Assembly (NCBI GenBank): GCA_022013615.1
Contig: JAKLQB010000937.1
Coordinates: 1-5,362 of the forward strand
DNA length: 5,362 nucleotides
Source: Desulfobacterales bacterium
GTDB taxonomy: Bacteria > Desulfobacterota > DSM-4660 > Desulfatiglandales > Desulfatiglandaceae
Direction of reading: 5' to 3'
Under the pieces are notes generated by a model. That model ran no database searches. It worked only from the letters and a program-made list of their open reading frames with translations, and was not told where the DNA came from. Both the position numbers and the translations under genes were made by a program. Positions within the stretch are counted from its first letter, which is position 1. The number at the start of each line of letters is the position of its first letter. This document shows positions 1 to 5,106 of this stretch, in pieces.

Positions 1-2
1 CA

Positions 3-140
3 GCCGGATCAGGGTTGGGCCTGGCCATCACCAAAAAAATCATTGAAAGGCACGGCGGAACCATTGAAGCCGTAAATTCGGATGAGGGATTGAAAATTCA
101 GATACGCCTCCCTGCAGATAAGTCGGAGAGAGGAATTTAG
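3..140 (+). CDS. Sensor histidine kinase, C-terminal fragment (5' end outside window)
   Basis: The reading frame is open from the left edge and ends at TAG 138-140, giving 45 residues. It begins with GSGLGLAIT (residues 2-10), the glycine-rich G2 box of the HATPase_c ATP-binding domain. KKIIERHGGTIEA follows, and then a short beta-strand end (IQIRLP). This is the standard last part of a two-component sensor kinase, which autophosphorylates a histidine and passes the phosphate to a response regulator. The H box, N box and sensor domain lie upstream of the window, so the signal and subfamily cannot be named. After IRLP there is only a short charged tail, so no receiver domain is fused at the C-terminus. 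The next gene starts 10 nt after the stop, which suggests co-transcription. Confidence 0.93.
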   Translation, partial: AGSGLGLAITKKIIERHGGTIEAVNSDEGLKIQIRLPADKSERGI

Positions 141-150
141 TGGGGAAATT

Positions 151-990
151 ATGAGGATTATCGGATTACTGCAAGGCCTTATTATTCTTCTGGCTGTTTC
201 CCTTTTTTGTACGGATTCAAAGGCTGAACCCAATCTCTGGAAGATGCTTGATGAAGGTCTTTATTTGGGGGAATTTGCTTCCACGCTGAAGTCCAGTATC
301 TCTAACTTTCCAATAACGATCCTGAAAATTAATCCGGAATTCTATTCCTTTAAACTCCTGTGTGCCTCAGAGCATGACGGTAATATGAGGACAGCAAAAC
401 AGTGGTGCAATGAATTTGGCCTTTTGGCAGCCATCAATGCGAGTATGTATCAGGACACAGACCCTCTTAAAAGCACAGGGTATATGAAGAACTATAACCA
501 CATTAATAACCCTCATATCAATCCCGCTTTCGGGGCATTTATGGCCTTTAATCCGGTTGATTCCTCCCTGCCTGAGCCACGGTTTGTTGATCGGCGGCTT
601 CAGAAAGACTGGAAAGCTCAGATAGAAAAATACCATACCGTGGTTCAGAACTATTGTATGATAAGTAAAGGGGAAAGGAAGGGATGGCCTCAGCAGCAAA
701 AACTGTACAGCACCGCTGCCGTGGGGATGGATAAAGATAACAATGTCTTGTTCATCCACAGCCCGTCGCCCTATTCGACCCATGATTTTATTAATATTCT
801 TCTCTCACTTCCCATTGACATTGATAGCGCAATGTATCTCGAAGGAGGGCCCGACGCTACATTGTATATTAGCCCAAAAGATATACAGACTAAGAGCGAA
901 GGACGGTATGGGTCCTTATTCGGGAAAAATTTTGGCGACCTATCGACTTTGACCCTTCCCAATGTAATTGGGATTGTAAAACGAAAATAG
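151..990 (+). CDS. Secreted phosphodiester glycosidase family protein (NAGPA / DUF2233-like)
   Basis: This 279-residue protein has a hydrophobic N-terminal segment (about residues 3-19) followed by SKA|EP, a plausible signal peptidase I site after Ala25. Cys20 is preceded by SLF, a poor lipobox, so a periplasmic or secreted soluble protein is more likely than a lipoprotein. Family marks seen are LLAAINASMY (91-100), which matches the usual 'xINGGFF' strand, STAAVGMDKDNNVLF in the middle, LEGGPDATLY (230-239), which matches the 'LDGGxSxTL' active-site loop, and PNVIGI near the C-terminus. Members related to human NAGPA cleave sugar-phosphodiester bonds; bacterial relatives probably act on cell-envelope or exopolysaccharide material, but the substrate here is unknown. 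ATG 151 is the first start in its frame after the kinase stop, with a modest GGGGA (142-146) ribosome site. The position directly after a histidine kinase suggests shared transcription; a functional link is only inferred. Confidence 0.85.
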   Translation: MRIIGLLQGLIILLAVSLFCTDSKAEPNLWKMLDEGLYLGEFASTLKSSISNFPITILKINPEFYSFKLLCASEHDGNMRTAKQWCNEFGLLAAINASMYQDTDPLKSTGYMKNYNHINNPHINPAFGAFMAFNPVDSSLPEPRFVDRRLQKDWKAQIEKYHTVVQNYCMISKGERKGWPQQQKLYSTAAVGMDKDNNVLFIHSPSPYSTHDFINILLSLPIDIDSAMYLEGGPDATLYISPKDIQTKSEGRYGSLFGKNFGDLSTLTLPNVIGIVKRK

Positions 991-1027
991 GTCTGCTTGC
1001 CACCATTTTTACGCGAGGAAAGAACAC

Positions 1028-1948
1028 TTGCCAGCATTTCAAGAACAAAAAATTGGTGTACTCTACGCCCTGGCGGCATTTGGGTTCTGGGGTATTGTTC
1101 CCGTCTATTTCAAGGCAGTGCAACATGTGGCGCCGCTTGAAATCCTCTGCCACCGGGTGGCCTGGTCGGTTCCCTTTACGGCATTGCTCATCACCCTGGG
1201 CAGGGATTGGGGAGCCCTGGTAAGGGCCGTCTCCACCAGAAGGGTACTGGGCACGCTCTTTTTAAGCGCCATTCTTGTGGCTACCAACTGGTTCATCTTC
1301 ATTTATGCCATAATCACGGACCGTTTACTTCAAGCAAGCCTGGGTTACTTCATCAATCCACTTGTCAATGTTTTATTGGGGATTGTGTTTCTAAAGGAGA
1401 GACTGCGGCCCTGGCAAGTTTTGGCGGTGTTTTTGGCAGCGGCTGGCACATTCAATCTGACGGTCAATTACGGCATGTTACCATGGATCTCCCTGACATT
1501 GGCATTCAGTTTCGGTTTCTATGGCCTACTCCGAAAGACCGTCCCGGTCGAATCAGTCAACGGGCTCTTCATTGAAACCAGCCTGCTTTTCCCCTTTGCC
1601 GTCGTCTACTTGTTGTACCGGGCGGTGAAAGGAGTTGGCGCCTTCGGGGTCATTGACTGGCACACGACCACTCTTCTGTTACTTGCAGGGCTCGTGACGT
1701 CCTTGCCCCTGGTATGGTTTACGAGCGCGGCCCGCCGTCTTCAATACACCACAATCGGAATCGTACAATACCTCGGCCCCAGCCTTCAGTTTCTCCTGGC
1801 GGTGCTCTATTACCACGAGCCCTTCACCAGTGTTTACTTAATAACCTTCGCCTTCATTTGGGCTGGGCTGGCGATTTTCATTGCAGACTCACTTTTTTTA
1901 CAGCGAAGGAACCCAACCCGGCGAAGCCGGAACCAAATTGAATATTGA
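1028..1948 (+). CDS. rarD: RarD-type EamA/DMT superfamily permease
   Basis: This 306-residue, strongly hydrophobic protein has about ten predicted membrane helices and matches RarD along its length. GVLYALAAFGFWGIVPVYFK and EILCHRVAWS come first, followed by ATNWFIFIYAI, QASLGYFINPLVNVLLG with FLKERL, VNGLFIETSLLFP, and near the end TTIGIVQYLGPSLQFLLAV. Two EamA halves are implied. RarD proteins are inner-membrane transporters of the drug/metabolite superfamily; the name comes from chloramphenicol sensitivity, but the real substrate is not established. The start is TTG 1028, chosen because AGGA at 1016-1019 lies 8 nt upstream and the RarD N-terminal motif begins a few residues later. The last residues (after FLQRRNP) are basic and read into the downstream ATTGAATATT repeat, so the native C-terminus was probably replaced or extended. 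The 37-nt gap from the glycosidase shows no terminator. Confidence 0.92.
   Translation: MPAFQEQKIGVLYALAAFGFWGIVPVYFKAVQHVAPLEILCHRVAWSVPFTALLITLGRDWGALVRAVSTRRVLGTLFLSAILVATNWFIFIYAIITDRLLQASLGYFINPLVNVLLGIVFLKERLRPWQVLAVFLAAAGTFNLTVNYGMLPWISLTLAFSFGFYGLLRKTVPVESVNGLFIETSLLFPFAVVYLLYRAVKGVGAFGVIDWHTTTLLLLAGLVTSLPLVWFTSAARRLQYTTIGIVQYLGPSLQFLLAVLYYHEPFTSVYLITFAFIWAGLAIFIADSLFLQRRNPTRRSRNQIEY
1918..1930 (+). repeat. Small CCGGC-GAA-GCCGG hairpin at the rarD 3' end
   Basis: A perfect 5-bp stem, CCGGC (1918-1922) and GCCGG (1926-1930), closes a GAA triloop inside the last codons of rarD. No T-run follows, so it is not an intrinsic terminator. It directly precedes the ATTGAATATT block and seems to belong to the same repeat. 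Confidence 0.5.
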
Positions 1949-2025
1949 CGATTGAATATTGAATATTTGTGGTATCGCTTCGCTCTGTCTTTTCTATTAA
2001 AATCGATAGAATTCCTTAAATATTC
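1937..2025. repeat. ATTGAATATT intergenic repeat element overlapping the rarD stop
   Basis: ATTGAATATT occurs at 1937-1946 and again at 1951-1960, followed at once by GAATATT at 1961-1967. The copy at 1961-1968 (GAATATTT) has a perfect 8-bp inverted partner, AAATATTC, at 2018-2025, so a 65-bp segment is bounded by inverted ends. Inside lies a 6-bp stem, TTCTAT (1992-1997) with ATAGAA (2006-2011). A GCTTCGC at 1977-1983 is the reverse complement of GCGAAGC at 1921-1927 in the rarD tail, so the repeat may begin upstream of 1937. From memory, similar ATTGAATATT blocks with neighbouring AGCGAAGCGA sequence are scattered in Desulfobacterota genomes; this was not checked by search. No transposase is present, so it is non-autonomous or a remnant. 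The rarD stop codon lies within it. Confidence 0.65.
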
Positions 2026-2177
2026 AGTCTGGCTATGGCATAAATCATGCGCAAACATTGGGCAAAAGGGGACGTTTTGAAATTGGCTCATGAGTGAATT
2101 GACAGGCTGGGGGTAGTTTTGGTAAAGGTTCATACAAGACAAATGTGATATGGACTTTTTTATGCCAGTTAAATTTT

Positions 2178-2182
2178 GAGGA
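2178..2182 (+). promoter_or_regulatory. Ribosome binding site deciding the lipA start
   Basis: GAGGA lies 7 nt upstream of ATG 2190. It favours this start over the in-frame GTG at 2145, which has no purine-rich Shine-Dalgarno sequence at a useful distance. Confidence 0.75.
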
Positions 2183-2189
2183 TACTCTG

Positions 2190-3068
2190 ATGGCCGTTTC
2201 AAGAGAAAAACCTTCATGGTTGAGGCGCAGAATCCCGGCACCTGGCCGTAACGCAACAGTGGTGGCTGCTGTTAAAGGCAGGGGGCTTCACACTGTCTGC
2301 GAGGAGGCCCATTGTCCCAACCAGATGGAGTGCTTCAGCCGGGGTACGGCCACTTTCCTCCTTCTGGGACCGAGCTGCACCAGGCGTTGCACCTTCTGCG
2401 CTGTGGATAAGTCAAGTGTTCATCCGCCGGATTCCGGCGAACCGCTTCGCACCGCCCAGGCAGTGGCCCAGATGGAGTTAAACTTCTGCGTAGTGACTAT
2501 GGTAACCAGAGATGATCTCCCGGATGGTGGGGCAGGCCATGTTGTCCGGACAATCGAGTCCATCCTGAAGGAATGTCCTGGAGTTGGAATCGAAATACTT
2601 ATTTCTGATCTTGCCGGAAACCGGGATGCGCTCGAGACGGTGCTCATAGCCCGACCGGAGGTGCTTAATCACAACCTGGAAACTGTGCCCCGGTTATACC
2701 CCCGTGTACGCCCTCAGGCCGATTACCGACGCTCGTTGGAACTCCTTGCACGGGCTGCTGCACACATGCCGCCCATGGTTATCAAATCCGGCCTGATGCT
2801 GGGCCTGGGCGAAAAAAAGGATGAGGTCCTTCAGGCTATGGATGATCTGAGGAACTCGGGCTGCCACCTGCTCACCTTGGGACAATACCTGGCCCCTTCC
2901 GACCAACACCATCCCATCGTCCGCTATGTCCCGCCCGAGGAGTTTGATGAATACCAAGGAGAGGCCCTTACACGCGGATTTTCCGGGGTTGCCAGCGCCC
3001 CTCTGGTCCGGAGCTCGTATAAGGCCGACCAGCTCTACATGACAGCTCGCAATAGGCTTCCGATTTAA
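2190..3068 (+). CDS. lipA: Lipoyl synthase (radical SAM, 4Fe-4S)
   Basis: This 292-residue protein has the full LipA signature. C37-x4-C42-x5-C48 (CEEAHCPNQMEC) binds the auxiliary cluster, which is sacrificed as the sulfur source. C63-x3-C67-x2-C70 (CTRRCTFC) binds the radical-SAM cluster. TRDDLPDGGA (106-115), VLNHNLETVPRLYPRVRP, GLMLGLGE and the C-terminal RSSY (274-277, carrying the serine that ligates the auxiliary cluster) are all present. The enzyme inserts two sulfurs at C6 and C8 of protein-bound octanoyl groups to make lipoyl on GcvH or 2-oxoacid dehydrogenase E2 subunits in the cytoplasm. ATG 2190 is preferred: GAGGA (2178-2182) sits 7 nt upstream and the length is normal. A GTG at 2145 would add 15 residues unlike the family (MIWTFLCQLNFEDTL) and has no good ribosome site. 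No lipB, lplA or gcvH is adjacent. A TTGACA at 2099-2104 is a possible -35 element, but the matching -10 (TAAAGG, 2123-2128) is poor. Confidence 0.97.
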   Translation: MAVSREKPSWLRRRIPAPGRNATVVAAVKGRGLHTVCEEAHCPNQMECFSRGTATFLLLGPSCTRRCTFCAVDKSSVHPPDSGEPLRTAQAVAQMELNFCVVTMVTRDDLPDGGAGHVVRTIESILKECPGVGIEILISDLAGNRDALETVLIARPEVLNHNLETVPRLYPRVRPQADYRRSLELLARAAAHMPPMVIKSGLMLGLGEKKDEVLQAMDDLRNSGCHLLTLGQYLAPSDQHHPIVRYVPPEEFDEYQGEALTRGFSGVASAPLVRSSYKADQLYMTARNRLPI

Positions 3069-3138
3069 TAGCCGCTGGCAAGGTATAGGAATTTTCTTAA
3101 TTCGTTCATTGGAACAGGCATATTGATTTCAGTTTTTT

Positions 3139-3154
3139 TACCTACCGATAGGTA
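3139..3154. promoter_or_regulatory. Probable TetR-family operator (16-bp dyad)
   Basis: TACCTACC (3139-3146) is followed directly by GATAGGTA (3147-3154). The reverse complement of the left half is GGTAGGTA, so 7 of 8 positions are symmetric. A second overlapping dyad, CTACC-GATA-GGTAG (3142-3155), has perfect 5-bp arms. The site ends 9 nt before the -35 box of the tetR promoter and 74 nt before the tetR start codon. TetR-family repressors typically bind dyads of this size near their own gene, so autoregulation is the natural reading. The position upstream of the -35 rather than over the -10 is slightly unusual for simple repression. Confidence 0.65.
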
Positions 3155-3163
3155 GTTTTATTC

Positions 3164-3192
3164 TTGACTATCAGGAAACCTTGCAATAAAAT
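3164..3192 (+). promoter_or_regulatory. sigma70-type promoter of the tetR gene
   Basis: The -35 box TTGACT (3164-3169) and the -10 box TAAAAT (3187-3192) are separated by exactly 17 nt, and each matches the consensus at 5 of 6 positions. Transcription would start near 3199, giving a leader of about 30 nt before ATG 3229. This is the best promoter in the window and probably also serves the downstream efflux genes by read-through. Confidence 0.7.
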
Positions 3193-3228
3193 TGCTGTCT
3201 CTTTCATTTTTAGAATATAGGTTCGTTT

Positions 3229-3822
3229 ATGAAACAAAGTAGGAAGAAGATCAACGGGAGTAATGCAAGGGAAAGGCTGTTGGAGGCAGGGACAGCACTT
3301 TTTGCCGAAAGGGGCTATAATGGTACTTTTATCAGAGAAATTGTGGCCCGGGCCGGTGTGACCAAACCGGTCCTTTACTATTATTTTAAGAGCAAAGAGG
3401 GAATGTTTTACACAATTTTGGACGGCGCCGCCGAGCAGCAGGAGGTCATCCTGGCCGAGGCCCTTAAAGCCCCTGGCACGGTGCTGGACCGGCTTATTTT
3501 TCTCTATCGCCGCATTTATGAAGGCCTGATAGAGCATCAAAACCTGTTTAAGATGATTCATAACCTGGTCTTTGGTCCGCGTCAGGGAGCACCCGATTAT
3601 GATCTTGAGCAATATCACCGTCGCATGGTTGATGCAATAAAGACAATTTATTTAGAAGGGCTCGCACAGGGTGAGGTAAGGGAGGCGGATGAGGACCAGG
3701 TGGCCATTCTTGTTCTGAGCCTGCTCGACTTCTGCCTTCATTTAGAATATGTGCATCCGGAATCATCAGACCCGGAGAGGCCTGAGAGCCTGTTGCGCCT
3801 GGCTTTCCGGGGCCTGGGATAG
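3229..3822 (+). CDS. TetR/AcrR-family transcriptional regulator, probable regulator of the adjacent RND pump
   Basis: This 197-residue protein is of typical TetR length. The N-terminal DNA-binding domain is clear: ARERLLEAGTALFAERGYNG (13-32), then the helix-turn-helix with IREIVARAGVTKPVLYYYFKSKE (35-57), the hallmark 'LYYYFKSKE' recognition segment. The remaining residues (about 75-197) are helical and variable, as expected for the ligand-binding and dimerisation domain; the ligand cannot be predicted. ATG 3229 has a weak TAGG (3218-3221) ribosome site 7 nt upstream. A dyad operator (3139-3154) and a strong promoter (3164-3192) lie just upstream, which supports autoregulation. The RND adaptor and pump follow on the same strand after 144 nt, the usual layout for a local repressor of drug or solvent efflux. 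Repression relieved by a small hydrophobic ligand is family knowledge, not shown here. Confidence 0.93.
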   Translation: MKQSRKKINGSNARERLLEAGTALFAERGYNGTFIREIVARAGVTKPVLYYYFKSKEGMFYTILDGAAEQQEVILAEALKAPGTVLDRLIFLYRRIYEGLIEHQNLFKMIHNLVFGPRQGAPDYDLEQYHRRMVDAIKTIYLEGLAQGEVREADEDQVAILVLSLLDFCLHLEYVHPESSDPERPESLLRLAFRGLG

Positions 3823-3834
3823 ATAAATATTCCG

Positions 3835-3936
3835 GTAAGTTCTCAATAAGTCCAGGCTATGTTAGAAAAATCCCCCTCAATCCCCCTTTGCAAAAGGGGG
3901 AAGCAGTCGGAATGCCCGAACTTATTGAGATGTTAC
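3835..3936. repeat. 102-bp imperfect inverted-repeat (MITE-like) element between tetR and the adaptor gene
   Basis: The core arms TCTCAATAAGT (3841-3851) and ACTTATTGAGA (3920-3930) are perfect 11-bp inverted repeats. Pairing continues outward, GTAA (3835-3838) with TTAC (3933-3936), and inward, C3853 with G3918 and GGC (3855-3857) with GCC (3914-3916), giving about 19 pairs over 23 positions. A second, very stable hairpin lies inside at 3882-3900. There is no coding capacity for a transposase. It could be a miniature inverted-repeat element or a REP-like unit; as RNA it would form a long stem-loop between tetR and the pump genes. Confidence 0.7.
3882..3900 (+). repeat. CCCCCTTT-GCA-AAAGGGGG hairpin, widespread intergenic palindrome type
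   Basis: CCCCCTTT (3882-3889) and AAAGGGGG (3893-3900) form a perfect 8-bp stem with a GCA triloop. A direct repeat of the left part, TCCCCCTCAA, precedes it at 3871-3880. No T-run follows on the + strand, so it is not a classical terminator, although it could attenuate read-through or protect RNA ends. From memory, this palindrome type is common between genes in Desulfobacterota and other bacteria; this was not searched. Confidence 0.7.
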
Positions 3937-3966
3937 ATATTTAAGCCTAATAAAGGTAGACGAAAT

Positions 3967-5106
3967 ATGGACAAATCCGATTCGAAGACAAAGGTCCTGC
4001 GCTTCCTGTGGGGCATTTTTCCCTGGCTAATGGTTGGTCTTATCCTGGGTTTAATTGTGATCCTGGGCGGGAGGATCATTGAGGAGCAGGGTCGCCTGGC
4101 AGAGGCCAAAAAAGCGGCCATGAAAAAAGAGGTGCCGGCTGTCAGGGTAATCACCCTGACCCTGAAACCCGAACGGCTTGAGGACAAGATCAGCCTGCCG
4201 GCCGAGATAGAGCCTTTCGAGGACCTCTGGGTCAAGGCCGAGGTGGGAGGTCAGGTGGTAAGTATCCCGGTTAAAGAGGGGCAGGGGGTAAAAAAAGGTC
4301 AGCTCCTGGTCAAGCTCGATGACCGTGACTACCGTTCCCGGCTGGCCAGAATCGAGGCAAACTATAGACTGGCCAGGCAGGATTATGAGCGCATGGCCGT
4401 CCTTGTAAAAGAGAATATCGCCGCTGAGAGCAAGCTGGAAGAAATTGAGGCCCGGCTTGAGGACCTTCGCGCCCAGCGCAGCGAAGCCCAACTGGCCCTG
4501 GACCGCACGGCCATCACTGCCCCCATTAGTGGGCGGCTAAATGAGATCAAGGCCAAGCAGGGTGACCTTCTGGATGTAAATCAGCAGGTGGCCAAAATAT
4601 TACAATCCCAAAAGGTCAAGGTGACGGTGGGTGTTCCCGAAAGCGACGTATCTGCTGTCTTTGATTTAAATGAGGCCGAGGTCATAATCGAGGCATTGGG
4701 GAATCGAAAGGTCAAGGGCAGAAAGATCTTTCTTTCCCGCCAGCCGCGCACAATGTCACGCCTCTACGACCTGGAACTTATGGTCCCCAACCCGGACGGC
4801 CGAATCCTGCCAGGCATGTTCGCACGGGTGGAATTAGTCAAAAGAGTGTTTGACAATGCACTGGCCGTTCCCTTGTACGCCGTCATCACCCAGGGCGATG
4901 AGCGCTTTGTGTATGTTGAAAAGGATGGTCAGGCCGAAAAAAGGTCGATCAAACTGGGTGTGCTTGTGGGCTGGCAGGTCCATGTGGAGGCCGGTTTGAA
5001 TCCAGGGGAGAGGGTCATTGTGGTAGGGCACCGCTTTTTGGATGACGGGCAGGCCGTTAAGGTCATCAAGAACGTGAGCCACCCAAGCGAGATTCTGGCG
5101 TCATGA
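3967..5106 (+). CDS. RND efflux system periplasmic adaptor (membrane fusion protein, HlyD/AcrA family)
   Basis: This 379-residue protein has one N-terminal membrane segment (about residues 13-35) that anchors it in the inner membrane; no lipobox cysteine is present. The barrel-sandwich (lipoyl-like) half follows at about 88-118 (VGGQVVSIPVKEGQGVKKGQ), then a short alpha-helical hairpin rich in E, R, A and L (about 121-178). The second lipoyl half starts at TAITAPISGRLNEIKAKQGD (181-200). A beta-barrel domain and a membrane-proximal domain with LPGMFARVEL and AVPLYAV complete it. It would bridge the RND pump and an outer-membrane channel. ATG 3967 is chosen because AAAGG (3952-3956) lies upstream and the membrane anchor follows. 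The same frame is open back to ATG 3859, but those 36 codons are the inverted-repeat element read as protein. The stop overlaps the pump start by ATGA, so translation is probably coupled. Substrate unknown. Confidence 0.94.
   Translation: MDKSDSKTKVLRFLWGIFPWLMVGLILGLIVILGGRIIEEQGRLAEAKKAAMKKEVPAVRVITLTLKPERLEDKISLPAEIEPFEDLWVKAEVGGQVVSIPVKEGQGVKKGQLLVKLDDRDYRSRLARIEANYRLARQDYERMAVLVKENIAAESKLEEIEARLEDLRAQRSEAQLALDRTAITAPISGRLNEIKAKQGDLLDVNQQVAKILQSQKVKVTVGVPESDVSAVFDLNEAEVIIEALGNRKVKGRKIFLSRQPRTMSRLYDLELMVPNPDGRILPGMFARVELVKRVFDNALAVPLYAVITQGDERFVYVEKDGQAEKRSIKLGVLVGWQVHVEAGLNPGERVIVVGHRFLDDGQAVKVIKNVSHPSEILAS

Noticed and set aside
367..783. Minus-strand open frame of 138 codons inside the glycosidase gene
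   Set aside because: It lies wholly opposite a gene with clear family motifs, has no recognisable domain and no supported start; it is a shadow frame.
2047..2097. Possible 16-residue small ORF (MRKHWAKGDVLKLAHE) in the rarD-lipA gap
   Set aside because: No ribosome site and no sign of coding constraint; a frame this short is expected by chance.
2145..2189. GTG 2145 as start of lipA
   Set aside because: It adds 15 residues not seen in the family and has no ribosome site; ATG 2190 has GAGGA at 7 nt.
1834..2256. Minus-strand frame of 140 codons across the rarD end, the repeat and the lipA start
   Set aside because: It overlaps the 3' end of rarD and the 5' end of lipA, and its middle part (KYSIFNRQYSIWF) is just the ATTGAATATT repeat translated; no protein family fits.
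3131..3139. T-run after lipA as an intrinsic terminator
   Set aside because: Seven T's are present at 3133-3139, but I see no stable hairpin directly before them.
3871..3900. CRISPR-like repeats in the C-rich block
   Set aside because: Only two short, directly adjacent CCCCC-containing units occur, with no spacers; this is a palindromic repeat, not an array.
3882..3905. Intrinsic terminator after tetR
   Set aside because: The hairpin is strong but is followed by AAGCAGTCGG, not a T-run, so rho-independent termination on the + strand is not supported.
3925..3953. Possible promoter TTGAGA-N17-TAATAA in the right arm of the inverted repeat, before the adaptor gene
   Set aside because: The -10 matches at only 3 of 6 positions, and a start near 3960 would leave the AAAGG ribosome site (3952-3956) outside the transcript.
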